Assembly: GCA_029168955.1 (NCBI GenBank)
Contig: JAPDOI010000020.1
Span: 3,278,001 to 3,342,000, forward strand
Reading direction: 5' to 3'
Length of the DNA: 64,000 nucleotides
Source: Aplectana chamaeleonis
Lineage: Eukaryota > Nematoda > Chromadorea > Rhabditida > Cosmocercidae
The position numbers and the translations under genes are program-made. This document shows positions 33,701-47,200 of the stretch, piece after piece; position 1 is the first letter of the stretch, and every line of letters begins with the position of its first letter. Under the pieces are notes generated by a model that worked only from the letters and a program-made list of their open reading frames with translations, searched no databases and was not told the origin of the DNA.

Positions 33701-36700
33701 TTAAAAGGGAGTGGTCGCAATAAATTATGCATGCCTTCTTTTTCTCTGTGAACCCTTTTCTTTTCTGGATTCAGAGTGGTAAGACTTGAATGAAAAAAAT
33801 TACGAAAAATTTCTGTTCTGGGCCTAATTTTAAGCCTGAACTTTTCTGTCTTTTGATGGTGGGCGAGCCCACTCCACATCGTCGGCATCATCAGCTGGCT
33901 TGAGAATGGAGTTCAATCAATGAACAACATCCTTCGGGCCAACCTGCTCAAATATTTCTGTCCTCGTCAAGTAAAACATTGAACCAAGGGCCTGCTTTCA
34001 TGGCTTAAATGTTTTTGTTAGTTAAAATTTACATTTATTTGGTGGCGAGTCCGTTCCTCCTAGTTGGTGCCACTGGAGACCCCCGGCAACTGTCGGGGTT
34101 CGCGGGAACCGACGCTCACTCACAAGTCTCGGTAAGTGAGCAAAGTATGCAAGGGTCTCTGATACAAGGATGGCATCAGAGGGCAACTAAGCTAGTCCGA
34201 AATCCCGGAACGTCACCAAGACCCTCGTTGCAACGCTGAACGTAGGAATGTTTTCGGGTCGCTCGTGTTAATTAGCAGCCGCACTCGAGCGTCACGGGAT
34301 CGATTTTTGTGTTGTCCAGGAGAGGAGATGGTCCGGCAGTAAGTCGAACGACATTGGATGGGGTTTCAAAGCCATCTACAATGGAGGCCCGAGGACTACA
34401 AGCGGTGTTGCAGTAATTATTTCTCAACGATTCCGGGATTTGAGTGCTGAAGTGGAGCGTTTCGTTGACCGACTTATGAAGATTGTTGTTGACACTGAGG
34501 AACATCGTTGCTATGTGTTCTATGCTTATGCTCCGCAGACGGGATGCTCCATTCAAGCGAAGGATGATTATTGGGCGCTGTTACACGAAAAGACCGCAGA
34601 AGTTCCGCCAGAAGACACCGTAATCGTCGCGGTAGATTTGAATGGTAACGTTGGTGCGACAAAAGAGGGGTATAGCTGTCATGGAGGCCTTGGTTACGGA
34701 ACACGCAATGACGATGGGGAGTGCATTCTTGAACACGCAGACTCGAATAACCTCTTCATCACGAATACAAGCTTTCGTAATCGTCCTTCGCACCTGATCT
34801 CCTTCTAGAGCGGCAATAACAAACCTCAGATTGATTTTATTCTTGTTCGACGTCGCGATCGGAATCTCGTCACCGATGCGAAAATTTTACCTTTCGAAAC
34901 GGTCGCTACTCAACATCGACCATTGATTTGCTCCATAAAAATTTCTCCACCGAAGGAAAAGCATGACGAACGCTGTGGGCCAGCTCGTATCAAGTGGTGG
35001 CGACTGAAAGAACAGGAGTGTCGCTCTGGTTATCACAGTCGAGAAAACATGGCAAAACGCAACTGCGGCCATCACAGAGAAGGCACGATCTGCTCTGGGC
35101 GTTACAAGACCTGGTCGTCGTAGGATAGACAAGCAGACATGGTTATGGACGGACGATGTTAATTAGAAGGTGCGCGAGAAACGCCTCTACCACGCCTTTT
35201 TGGACCACAAGACAAATGAGATCTGGCAAAAGTATCGTGCTGGTAAAAGAGATGCCAAGTGAGCCGTAGCCGTTGCGAAAGCTGCTCACTATGATGACGT
35301 CATTAGGGAGTCAGATACGAGGTATGACGAACGCCTGGTTTATCGTCTTGCCATTTCTCGTCGACACCAAACGGAAGACATTGAAAAGTTTCATGGCATT
35401 AATGATGAGCGTGGAGAACTGCTGATGGGTTGCAAAAAGGTGTTGGAGCGATGGCGCAGCTACTTTGAGAGAAAATGTACGGAAGAATTCGATCATACCT
35501 TCATCCCACAAGCAGCGTCTTGCTACGGTCCTGTACAGTCGATTACAGTTGACGAAGTGAAAGCGGCTTTGAAGCGGATGAGACCTGGTAAGGCGACTGG
35601 GCCTGATGATATCACACCCAAGCTGTGGAAGTCAAAACAATGGAGTTCAGCAGTCTGGCTGACACAGTTCTTCAACCAGTTCGTCACAGAGATGAAAACC
35701 CCGACGGACTGGCAACAGAGCACAACTATTGCAATCTGTAAAAGGAAAGGCAGCCCTGCCGACTGTGTCAACTACCGAACCATACGCCTACTCTCTCACA
35801 GCATGAAGACATTCGAGCGAGTTGTCAATGGTCACATTCGAGAAATCGTGAAGCTGTTCAATAACCAGGGTGGATTCGTTTCAATGTGTACTACCGATGC
35901 CATACACGCCATAAGACTCCTGGCTGAGAAACATCGCGAGAAGAAGAAATTGTTTCGTTTTGCTTTCAAAGATTTGGAGACGGCCTTCGAACGTGTTCCG
36001 CATGATGTTATCTGGTATGCCTTGCGAGTACATTCTGTGCCTGAACAACTTATTGAATGGGTGCGAGTTCTCTACAGCGACTCGAAAAGCCGCGTACCAG
36101 CTGCCGCTGGCTAGACGAAAGAATTTCCGATTTCGGTGGGTGTGCACCAAGGCTCGGCCCAATCTCCACTGTTGTTTGTCATCGTTATGGATGCATTCAC
36201 GAAGGATCTGCAGAATCCGGCACCGTGGACGCTGCACTATGCGAATAATGTGATGCTGGTGTCGGAGGACAAAAGTGATCTGGAGCAACAAGCACAGATC
36301 TGGAGTGACCGTCTTGCACGGTTCGGCCTTCGACTCAACGCCAGGAAGACCGAATACGTGAAAACCGACGCAGATGAGTCTGGCCCTCTTAGTATAAATG
36401 GCACGAATCTACCGCGTACGGACGCTTTCGAGTATCTTAGATCGACAATAATTGCTGACGGCGGCACTGTTCATGAGATGACTGCCCGTATCAATGCTGC
36501 TTGGGCTAAGTGGCAGCTGAGTGCTGGCCAGCGACCAAGGAGGCAGAACGTCTTGGTTTCCATGACGCCTGAGCGTCATGGAAACGAAAATGCTGCGACG
36601 GAGCGCCGGTATCACGCGTCTCGATCATGTTACCAATGAAGACATACGGAATCGATTTGGTGTTGCTCCCATTGCTGAAAAGCTCCGTGAATCAAGATCG

Positions 36701-37146
36701 AGATGGTATGGTCATGTTCTGCGTGGTAAAGACGATTCCATTCAAAAGATCGCTCTTGATTTAGGAGTCCAGGGCAGGAGATCAAAAGGACATCCGAAGC
36801 AGCGTTGGCTGGACGCGTTGCACAACGATCTGAGGGCTGCTGCTATACATCCCGATCAGGCGCACGATCGAGAAAAGTGGCGCCAACGAACCATCTGTGC
36901 GGACCCTGCAATCAAGCGGGACAAACGCTAAAGAAGAAGTCAATTTACATTCATCTCTGGCTGTGAACGTCAATGATTTTTGACTGCTCAGCATGAGAAT
37001 GCGATCTTTTTGGGCGGAGCACGAGTTGGCAAATTAGGATCCAAATAACTCTATTTTTACCTTCGTGGTATTTTAGCCTTTTGCGATCAAGTTGGTTTTT
37101 ATTGTTTTTTTCCACAACTTTTTTCCAATGCTACCACTGCCATAAA
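33701..37146. mobile_element. TTAA-flanked family B element, inverted copy split by an RTE insertion
   Basis: The left end reads TTAAAAGGGAGTGGTCGCAA and the right end GCTACCACTGCCATAAA, a decayed version of the family B terminus. Flanks 33701-34040 and 36942-37146 are collinear with the inverted sequence of 51384-51939, including GGGCGAGCCCACTCCA and TCTTTTTGGGCGGAGC. The RTE occupies the middle. It lies between the two peptidase genes. Confidence 0.75.
34039..36941 (+). mobile_element. RTE-type non-LTR retrotransposon, near full-length but inactive
   Basis: It carries, in order, an APE-type endonuclease region (VATLNVGMFSGR at about 34215; VIVAVDLNGNVGATKEGYSC at 34620; PQIDFILVRR near 34835; HRPLI at 34915) and a reverse transcriptase (VDEVKAALKRMRPGKATGPD at 35545; FKDLETAFERVPHDVIWYAL at 35960; SVGVHQGSAQSPLLFVIVMD at 36135). 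The catalytic box reads YANNVML instead of YADDVML. The C-terminal part ends ARSRWYGHVLR-like, then RRSKGHPKQRWLD. Several stops and frame shifts make it inactive. It ends in AAGAAGAAG-like sequence. The flanks AATTTACATTTAT (34026-34038) and AATTTACATTCAT (36942-36954) are a probable target duplication. It is about 2.9 kb. Confidence 0.85.
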
Positions 37147-38202
37147 TGTATTTTCAACGTGTGAGTCATCAACATGCCTCGTTCTTCAATGTTGTTTGAG
37201 ATCGAAAAAAACTCGAAATCCCGCGAGTCTCACGCTGACTAGAAGCATCGCGAAATCGCCGGTCGCCTTTGAAGTTGGGGCTCTGAGTGCCTAAAATGAC
37301 GATACGGAAAGCTGTGGCCAGTTTTGAAAATATAACTGGTGCAACTGTGTATGGTTCGTGCGCCTTAGCTGCTACAGCGACATAGAGAAGCCCGTCTACA
37401 GTTTGCGGGGCATGCAGTATTGATCAAACTGAACGACAGCAGCCTCCAAAGCGACGTGAAGGGCAACGAGGGAGGAGGACTACAAGCTGCACGACGCCGC
37501 AACGGCTATGCGACAGGGCCGACGAGCGGCGAGTCACGCTGATTCTGTGAACATTAATGCTGGTATGAACATTTGTCGTTGGCGCCAACGCTGACCCTCG
37601 GTGTCAGTCGCTGGTCGCTAAAACTGCAAATTCCTTTTATAAAGAATGCTAGTCAGGGCCAGACGTTTGAAATCTGTCGTGGTTTCTAGCGGGTTGTCAG
37701 CAAACGCAGTCCTTTCAGGCGACGGCTTGGTGTTTCGCGTTTTACTACAACCCGGGGCTCCCTATCTCATTGAAAATCGAAACAGTAGGTGACATAAATA
37801 CCTGATTTTTCACAAAAAATCAAATTTCGAAGCAGGCTCAATAGTAAGATATTGGTACACTTGAAATTCTCGACTAGCACGAGCTTTTGTGAAATTTCTT
37901 TAGAACAGAGTATGCTTTCATACAAAACACAGCCTTCCCAAAAGAACCTCAGTGGCGTCGTGGCTAAACATATAGCTTAATTTCTCGAGATTAGAGTCTG
38001 AAAATCCGGAAAAGAAATGGAGCACCACGAGAATCTCCAGGAATACGGATGAAAAAAGGGTCCGAACGAGAGACTCTCGCTTGACCCCGCCCAGCAGATT
38101 TTGCAAAATGGCTTGCTGTTAAATACCAGACATAAAGGACACAGCAAGATCTCACAATGAATCAGCGCTCCAAAGGCACCGAATAACATCTACTATAGTC
38201 TA
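37147..38202. other. Intergenic region with no recognised gene
   Basis: Mixed sequence between the peptidase genes. The minus-strand frames at 37918-38189 have no recognised motif. No shared repeat was noticed. Confidence 0.35.
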
Positions 38203-39126
38203 TATCGAAGCATTATGAAAGGTCATCATAACAAGACGCTGCAGACTGTTTTGATAAGTTCTCATGCCCTAACCAGGCAAGATCCGTACTCGACCAATCC
38301 AAGATTCTCCCACTTTTTTCGGTCTCGGATTCCTTTTTCTCCTTGACTTGCTGCCGGCCCGTGGCCAAGCGGAACCTGTTCGATCCAGTGAGTTCCACCC
38401 GGTCGATACGCACTGAAAATAACGGACGGCTGCATTTTATCCACCCAATAAGTCCGTCTGCAACAGTCTGCTCGCGTCCGCAATCCACATAAAGTGTGCC
38501 CGAATGAGAATGGCGACCCACGCGGCCGGCGTGCTTGACAGGCGGCCGTCGCATGTGTCGCCCTCGGACGAGTGTTGGATTTCAACGACGGCCGTCCCCT
38601 CTCCCACTGATTGATCGGCGCAGTGCTTGCTGCCAGCCGGTGCCGGCCTCGTTCGTTGTCGATGGCGGTGGGGACTTTTCGCATGCTCGTCCGAGAGCGG
38701 CGAACGCGACGGCCGCCTGCCAAGCACGCCGGCCGCGGGGGCAGCCATTCTCATTCGGACGCACATTAGTCGATACTGGTGTTCCACGCACTCACACGGC
38801 AAGGCCAATGCACCGGAGGTCGCGTTTTCCGCCTAGCACTCAGTCGGCTTCTCGACCAAGTCTGACGGAGGCCTGTACGCCCGCCTCTCCCCTCTGCCTC
38901 TCCCTATGCCTCTCCCCCTCCCTCCCTTCCCTCCCTCCATTCCCTCCTTCCCTCGGATGCACCAATTTGACCGCTTCTATAGAAGCCGAAGATAGGCATC
39001 GTGTGTGAAAGTGGGAGTTGCAAGGTCTCCTCGTGAAAATCAATTGCAAATTCAAATGCAAATCGCCAAACAAAATCTGTTATCAGCAATATCGAATCAT
39101 TATGAAAGGTCACCATAACAAGCTGC
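38203..39126. repeat. GC-rich element with flanking direct repeats and internal inverted arms
   Basis: About 40 bp containing CATTATGAAAGGTCA(T/C)CATAA occur at 38208-38242 and again at 39098-39126, bounding the segment as direct repeats. Inside, 38499-38573 and 38686-38760 are 75-bp inverted arms (GGCCGGCGTGCTTGACAGGC and its near complement). A CT-rich low-complexity run (CTCCCTCCCTTCC) fills 38880-38957. Frames on both strands are by-products of GC content. It may be one composite mobile element. Confidence 0.5.
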
Positions 39127-39411
39127 AACACACTTGTGCGTTTCGCCAAATTCTCATCTCCTACACAGGCGAGGCTCATAATCGTTCCTTAATTTCTCTA
39201 TTCCCTCTGCCTCAGTTTGGCCATTAGGATCGTTGAGGGAAGCGTTTCAAGAAAATCTCATTCACTAAGCATTAATCAGTCCACTTTGAGCCATTTTTGG
39301 GGTAAAGTTGTATCGAAAAAGTTATTTACGCTTGCGATGAAGTGTAGAAGCTGGGAGCGCACTCTGCGCCTTTATTTAGAATACCATATTTTCTCTTTCA
39401 GACGCACACTC

Positions 39412-39700
39412 AGAAGTTTAAACACCAGTTACATGCTAGTTAAATGGCTAAGTTGAGTTACTTGCAAGTTTCAAACTTGCATGTAACATACTTCTGGGGA
39501 TCTAACTGACAAGTAACATACAGTGAGCAAACCTTGTCACATGCTAGCTTTTGAAGGTGCAAGTAACATAACTTTTGCAAGCAACATTACATGTAACATA
39601 CTTCTCAAGTTTCAATTGACATGTACAGACATTGAGCAAACCATATTACGTGTTAACTTGTGAAGGCGCAAGCAACATATCTTTTGCAGACTGGGAAATG
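39412..39700. repeat. Degenerate tandem duplication rich in ACATGTAA and GTAACATA
   Basis: Two to three units of about 110-135 bp share CATGTAACATACTTCT, AGTTTCAA and GAGCAAACC(T/A)T. The motif GTAAC(A/T)T also dominates 52930-53490, suggesting a shared AT-rich repeat family. The first unit has the palindrome GCAAGTTTCAAACTTGC. Confidence 0.5.
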
Positions 39701-40022
39701 GAGGCTACTTCTAATACTCAGGCCCCTATTTTATATGCACTTCTATCAGATGTGTACTTCAAATAGAGACTGTACTTCTAAATCTCAGCCCTCTCCTCTT
39801 GGTGTACTTCTATAAGTGGAGAACATCGAATAGAGGGTGTACTTGTATTACCCAGCGCAGTTTCTGAATTTCCAATGGTAGACTGTCTGCATTTCCGGCG
39901 GAGACTTCCAGTATAACACCGAAAAATCGTACATATGTATTGAAATTTCAGACCGCAACCACAAAAAATTTTGCCGCTTAGGCTCAATCAAATCGAGGCA
40001 TACACAGTCGCTAATATCATGT

Positions 40023-40272
40023 TTACAAAACCACTATTCGCACCTTTCCCGAGTTCATTTCTTCCAAAACTTCTATAAGTTTAGTTTCGATTTTCTTGAC
40101 ATGTGCTATAAGAGAAAGATAGAGACCAATGGGAGTAGACTCGTCACGCTCAAAAACAATGGAACTGATCGCCTCTCTCGAGCCGTCCAGAGCGATTGAA
40201 AGAGCGCGGTTTTTTAATCGACTTGGCAACAGCTTTTCTAGAAGCGAGTTTTTTGCGTCCACAATCCACTAC
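40023..40272 (-). CDS. Candidate terminal exon of unknown gene
   Basis: A minus-strand frame follows a plausible acceptor (TTTACCTGTAG) and reads WIVDAKNSLLEKLLPSRLKN, then ALSIALDGSREAISSIVFE, and ends EMNSGKVRIVVL with a stop at the low-coordinate end. The composition is protein-like: amphipathic, with a Lys/Glu-rich helix near the end. I do not recognise a family. No partner exon was found, and it lies between the 5' ends of the two peptidase genes, so it may be a relic or a chance frame. Confidence 0.25.
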
Positions 40273-40831
40273 AGGTAAAGTTCATCAGTGGTGGTTTCTG
40301 ATTTCCTGGTCGTCTAAGCGACTTCTCTACCTAAATGATACAATCTTCATAACGCTGGGAATTCTTGGCTTTTTAGGTACCAACGTCTAGGGCCAAAACA
40401 AGTCGATGTTGAACGAACAAAATCCAATCAAATCATAATTCTTGTGAAGTTCCTAAGTGAACTCCGTGCAATCGCCGTAATAAAAGCATTATTTTAGCAC
40501 GAGTTTCAGCTCTGTGTTTTTTCGTTGTCATTCAAAGTTCGCTGAAGTTTCATTGGAAGTTGTCCCATACGAGCAATTTTTGACCGAGAAAGGGGTGGCC
40601 TATATATTTTCCTGAATACTCAAACCTCGCAGTATTGAGAGCAACATCTCGTACAAACTGGTTTTTTCAAATGCCACATTCCAGCTGTCAAACACTTGCC
40701 CGAGTACCGGCGGTCCATTTCGATAAGAGGTACGAAAAGAGGGGTACTTCGAATGAAGGTTGTACCTCTAATACGCAGACCTCTATTTTGTATGTACTTT
40801 CGATAGAGGTTTAGTTCGAATAGAGGGTGTA

Positions 40832-40984
40832 TGGTTTCCGTTTTCGATCTAGTCTGACGCATGGACCAGGCGGCTGACCGTGTGGGGTTGGCGGCCTCAC
40901 TGGAGAGTGCGGTTTCGATTCGCGAGGGGTGATCTACCGCCGCAGCCCCGTCCATTCATCAGACTAAAATTATTGCGCGAACTC
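40832..40984. repeat. 153-bp dispersed repeat A, copy 3 (inverted)
   Basis: It begins TGGTTTCCGTTTTCG and ends GCGCGAACTC. It is inserted within a repeat F unit, so its borders are exact: GGGTG-TA on the left, TA-CTTGT on the right. This gives a TA duplication. Confidence 0.8.
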
Positions 40985-41221
40985 TACTTGTAATACTCAG
41001 CCTTCCCTTTTAGGTGTACTTCTATTAAAGCAAATAGTTTTGAAAGACGAATCTAAGTCTAGCGTAACAAATGCACAGGCGTAGGAAACGTTGGCGCCCT
41101 CACGATTCATCGCGTTCCACACTTTCCGCGTTGCTGCATAGTGTGGTCCATAGTAGCTGGTCACGTACAGAACTTTAGCTGATGGGCAATCACAAACTTC
41201 TAAATTTACCCTTTAGCCCAA

Positions 41222-44200
41222 ATGCTAACCATTACAATCTGGCTCGTTCCTCTTGTAACAGCCACAATTATTCCACGACACCTGCTTTTCGCAACTCCCA
41301 AGTTTTCCGCACCGTTGCTCAGCTTCAATGGCCGGTGAGCTCACATGGTTCAGAAACTTCTGATGGATAGCTGCCCAAATATTCCGAATTGAACATTTTA
41401 GATATCTCGGCTTCATAACCCTGGATGAGAACAACATAAGAAATGTGTTTGTGAGATGGACAAACTCAAATCACACCCGTCAAGTGACTTTTGAAAAGCA
41501 AAGTGATGTGTTGGGTTAGTTTTGTCTTCCACATTCATCATGAAGCAAGCGAACTGCAATGGTTTCAAAGAGGCACTCCAATGTTTGTGGCAGTCAAGAG
41601 TGAGCTAGTTTTATTCAGGCTTTTCTTGGACGGCATTGGAGAATGTTATTATCTACACGCAGGATAACGAACTGTTCAAGAAGATTATCTCTGAAGTGAG
41701 CTGTTCCAAAACATTTCAGATACCGAAACAGGGCGGAGTAATCTCACCTGCAGTTATGTAAGTCAGGATTGACATGGCGTACGACGTTGAGAAGTTAGCA
41801 TAACGACGTTCTCGGACAAACAATTTCAGAACCGACGTAGAGAACGGTGATTCTGAGCTCAACGTTGTGGGAGTTGAACCGTTGAATTTTCAGCCACATT
41901 ATGGGGGCCTACAGACTTTTTACAACGGCTAGATGGATAAATGGAATCCAACAAGTTAACGTTCTTCAGCTCTTTGTCGGACTGTCTTCTTATCCTGGCT
42001 CGCTCTCGCGCGACGATTACGAATGGAGAGAAATACAGGCCCGAGACAACTCGTCTACCAAATTTTCGCTTCTAAAATGTAGGCATTTTTGAGGAGCCGT
42101 AACTCTGTTTATAGGGAATCTTAGAATAATTCAGAGATACCACTGTGATCAGCATCTGACTCTCTCCAACGTCAGCGTAAAAGCTGAAAGATAACTTTTT
42201 GGGTGTCCTGTGCCTCTGACTTGCATTGGGTTTGAGTGGTGGTGCGACTAACACTCTTCATCCGACCTCTCTGCGAAACGTAAATTCGATCTGTTTTCGA
42301 CTACTGGAACTTGACTCAGAGACTACGCGGCACTTCTAGTGACGGGGATTATGAGTGGCCGTCACGCAGCACAAGAAGGTCTCTTGGAGAGACTTCACAA
42401 CATGGTAGCGGGAAGCGCGAAATGGCAGACTTCAGCAGAACGAATAGTGCCATACTTGAGGAGACTAGGAAATTGAGGTAGGAGAATGTAGTATTGCAAC
42501 AAAGAATTGATAGATTACTGTCGAGAAATAGCTCTGGTTCTCATGCTTTATGTGCCAGTGATGATCGTCCTGTTCTTCCTACTGCTGTTCCTGTTAATAA
42601 TGAAAACGATCACGATCTCAAACGCTCGATTCTAATATCCAGGGTTCCTGAAAGCGATGCAAGTTCTTCATATGATAGATCGGTCCATGATGTTAATTGC
42701 CCTAAAACTATGCTTGACTATCATGGTGTTGAATGTTTTTCCAATAACTTGGGGCGGTCCAGTCCTGGGCTATGGAGAGTAGTTCTACCTACGAGACGCT
42801 TCCAAAAGGAAACACTTCGACGGGCCCTTCGTATGCGATTCTTCTTTCGTAAGGGGGTGCACATACGCCGGTCGCTCACTTGGGAAGAGAAAAATTGTAG
42901 ACGAGAGGAACGTCGGGGTCGTAGAGGTTATGTTAACGGCACCGCAACCAGTAATGTTGTAGCTTTACACTCAGATCAATCGCACGTAGATCAAAGCCAA
43001 CTGAATTCGTTAAACTAGTAAATCGCAGTCGATTCTCGGACAGATTCTTATCTCGCTTTGACGCTAATGCACGATCCATTCCCAATAATGCTCTGTACAT
43101 TGATCTTGTACTTGAGAAAAATTTTGATATTTATACTTTTACTAAAAGCTGGTTGAATTCGCAGCACACTATCCCTTCTTTACTATGTCAAATCTGCAGC
43201 GATTATCAAGTCGTGCGTGCGTTGTGACAGAAGTAGGAAAGTGGGAGGCGGTGTGATCATTATATTGAAGAAAAGAGTTGGTCTCTTGAAGAATTTCGCT
43301 GAGTCTGTTACGGACTCGTATGAAATTTTAGCAGCTGACATGATTCTTGAGAATCATAAGATTAGAGTCATCATAGTATACAGTACTCCTTCGTGCAGGG
43401 TTGAATTTAATGACCAACTGATCTAAGCTATGAGTGATTTACTTGTATGTGAGCATCCATCACTATTCGTAGGTGATTTCAACGGCCGCAAATTGATTGG
43501 TCTGACCTATGCAAACCTCTTTCGCCTGATAAAGTTCCCTTCGTGGAGATGACGATTGCTCATAATCTGAAGCAGTACATCAGTGAACCTACTAAAGGCA
43601 GAAATATTCTCGATATTCTTCTTACTAATGACCAAACGCTTACGGATGATATATGTGTAGGACCTCCTATAGGGTCCAGTGATCACAATAGCATTACCTT
43701 CCGCGTCTGTTGCACATATGTTGAACCAAATTACACGTACCAGCGTCAGTTTGGTGGCTGTGATTTTGCCCAAGTCTGTGCCTACTTGCGAGTGTTGCTT
43801 GGAGGGAATCCCTCGACTCAGTGATTAGTGTAAACGAAAAATATGGAATGTTTCTAAGGATACTCACGCATTTGACAGAACTGTTTGTCCCATGGCGTCG
43901 CGCCTCTGCGACACATACACATCTACCAACTTAATTACAAAACATGTTCGATCATCGATCTTGTCTATTTCAATTGGCTAAGCACTCGAAAAGTGAGTAT
44001 GATTGGAACAAATTTTGTCAGTACGCGAAAAAGTTCCAAAGCGCCTCGGAGAATTATAATAGCAACATTGATAAAAAGACAATCAGTTCCGGTGACAAAA
44101 ACGACTTTTACAAGGTTTTGAACAGAAAATTGAGAGGAAGTAGTTGGATTGGCAGTATAAGGAAGGGTAGCTATGTGGCGACTTCTGATAGTGATAAGGC

Positions 44201-47200
44201 CAATACTTCGGCAGGTAAATTTTGCGAGGTTTTTCTTGATGACAACGGGTGTTCACCAGCTTTCAATCCAATGGTTGCTGAACCGGTGAACGCATTCCCT
44301 TGGTTCAACGAATCCGCCCTTTTGATGTTGTAAGGAACAAGGCCAAGATTTTCTTCTCTGGCACCGTATTCAATTCCTGCGACCTTCTTGAAAAACATAG
44401 CAAATGTGATAGTCACCCCTTCATGCTACATCTACAATCAATCGCTTATGTATTCCGAGATTCCTTTGAGGTGGAAGCTCAACACACCATTGCTCAAGAA
44501 AAGCCCAGCAAATGACGTAGGAACTACCGTCCAGTCAGCATTACGTCTTTCCTATGCAGGAAATTTAATAAAGTCATCAACACCCATTTATTCGTATACC
44601 TGAAGAGTAACATGTTGATTCCTAACTGTCAGCACGGATTTGTTTCCGGTAGGTCGATAGAAACCAACATGCTTGAGTGTTTAAAGGACCGGTCAGGAAG
44701 TCTCGACTTCTAGCGGACCAATGATGTGGTGTATTTTGACTTTTCAAAGGCATTCGAAGGTTAGCCATAGCAAGTTACTGTATGAGCTTTTTTTTAACTG
44801 AAGGTACATCCTGTTATTTCCGAATGGCTTGAAGAATTTCTCACTACCAGAACATTCCAAGTGAAAGTGGGATCAGAGTTTTCGTCTTGTAGAAATGTCA
44901 GAAGTGGTGTTCCGCAGGGTGTTGTAGTATCATCTCTATTGTTTATCATTTACACCTCGGATCTACCACAATCAGTGGGTAATGGTCTGATGATGAAGCA
45001 GTTCGCTGAAGACATAAAAGTCTACCGCGATAAAACTGATTCCATTGATCTAATCGTTTTACTGTCGGCTATCGATGGAGTTGTCTCATGATCCCGTTCA
45101 TGTAGGCTTCCACTTGACCCGGAAGAAATAGTTTTCCTGCGGCTGGGATCCCCTGACATCACGTCTGAATACATGATCGATGATCAGAGTATTCTGAGGG
45201 TTCACAATGTCAGAGATCTCGGATTTCATTATAATGACAAGTTGGACTTTTCTGAACATTGAAAAATAACAAATTGAAAGACGCATGCGAGAACGTTCCA
45301 GATTTTCAGAAGTCTTTACTTAAAAGATAAAGAGATTCTGTTAAATGCATACAAAACGTATGTGAGACCGATGACCGAAACTGGAACAACAGTGTTCTGT
45401 CCATCCGAAAAGAAGGATATTGCACTGATTGATAAAGTTTAGAACAATTACGCTAGAGAACTTCCTCCACACATTTGGATTTACACATTCAAGGATACCC
45501 CGAGCGCGAGTAAGAAACAAATCCTTGAAACTGAGTAGCTCGGAATCGCGTCTAAAAGTTAGAGATTTATGTATGGTGTTCAAGATTATATCAAGGATCA
45601 TGAAGGTTGAAATTTGGCAATTCTACACTCTATAGCCTTCACGGACTCGTGGTGGTTCAGTGAAAAATCCCAATAGAAAACCAAGATTGGGTCTTAAAGC
45701 CTTCAGCTTTACTTGTCGAGCGGGCCCTTCGTGCATGTCCTTAATGGGCTACAGTCCATTCCTCAATTATTCGGAAGGTTGGAGCATTTGGCAAGAACCC
45801 AGATTCTTTCTGAATAGTAGTGCGGCTTTTTTTGTTTTTTCCTCATTTTTTTTTCTGTCTCTTCATATCTGACGTATGTTGTAAAAAACGTAATAAGTTA
45901 TTATTATTAGTGTAAAGAAAAGACTCCGGGTGTCTTGCAGACTAGTGTGACTCTGCCCATTTGGAAGGAGAAGGGTTGGTGGAAAAGAGTGGTAATCCTA
46001 TAGGCATACTCGTTCGCTATGCCTTACTATGAAGGTCTTCGAGAAAACCTAAACAGGCAGCTGCGACGGTTTATCCATTCGTGTTCCAACACACTGTTTT
46101 GCCAGTGAAGGTGCTCTACGAGTTTCAACAAGTTTCAAGTAGCCAACTTCCTGCATACTCAGTACGATATACGGCGTGGATAAACGGTCGCTGCTACCTG
46201 TTTAGGAGGCTCCAAGGTCTTCGAGCGCATTCTAGAGTGGCGACTGAGAGACTTTTTTGTGAAAAATCAAATCAGTACGGATTTGTCAAAGAGTGTGGTC
46301 CCACCTATGACATTCACGCAACTAGGCTTCAGATTGAAAAGCATCGAGAGAAAAACCGCAATATACATACCACAATCCTCAATATGGAGAGGGCATTTCA
46401 TTGTGCCGCACATGATCTCATATGGATGGCGTTTTGGTCCCGAGGTGTACATACGATGATCCAGATTGATGTAAAAGGAGCCGATAAGTGTGGTCAGATG
46501 CCGACGGTAACAAAAAAGTCCTTGTATGGTTAGTTGGAGACCATCAAAAATCTGACCTGTCACCGTTGCTGTTTATACTCAGCGTGGGACGCGATCACTC
46601 GGTGTATACAGAAACCGCGCCCATGGTCGCTACTCCACACTGACGATGTTATGTCTTTTGCGGAGACTAGGAAGGTGTCGGAGGGTCAAGTGCAAATCTG
46701 GAAAGACCGCTTTCAACATTCCGGACTGCGGCTCAATGTCGCGTTGACCGAATACATGGAATGTAGCGCGCAAGTGGACGACGGATGCATAGAACTTGGC
46801 GGCACTGACCTCAATGAAGTAAAGAGCTTCGAATGTCAATGCGTTATCAGCTCAGGGCGTGTAAAGGCCGCGTGGATAAAATAGAGAGCAACTATGGGCG
46901 TGATGTATGACAAAAAGATTCCATTCCGTCTTAAATCAAAAATTCGCAGGTTGGTACTGCGAACAGTCGCACTCTGCGCTAGTGATTAGTAGCTAACTTC
47001 TGAAGCCTTCAAGCAGTCCCTGCACATTATGGAGATGAGGCTGCTCAAATGGTCATTGGGTATCACTCTGAGGGACTGTATTACAACCGATACCGTCTGC
47101 GTCACTTTCGGAGTTGCACCAATACCAGGGAAGATGAAGGAAGACCCTCCCCACCCTCTCAAATGATTTCGTCACGTTCAACGAATAGAGGCTTGTTTCG

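Larger units (their letters stand above)
39700..41035. repeat. Dispersed repeat F block interrupted by repeat A
   Basis: Three stretches share GTACTTCTA, AATAGAGGGTGTA and AATACTCAG: 39705-39856, 40715-40831 and 40985-41030. The last two are one unit split by repeat A copy 3, because the flanks GAGGGTGTA and TACTTGTAATACTCAG join into the arrangement seen at 39832-39852. The remaining sequence at 39857-40714 includes the candidate minus-strand exon described separately. Confidence 0.5.

Noticed and set aside
34440..36930. Functional reverse transcriptase gene
   Set aside because: Several stops and frame shifts occur, and the catalytic box reads YANN instead of YADD.
38262..39008. Arg/Pro-rich frames on both strands
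   Set aside because: They are caused by GC-rich inverted arms and a CT-rich low-complexity run; no motif or exon structure.
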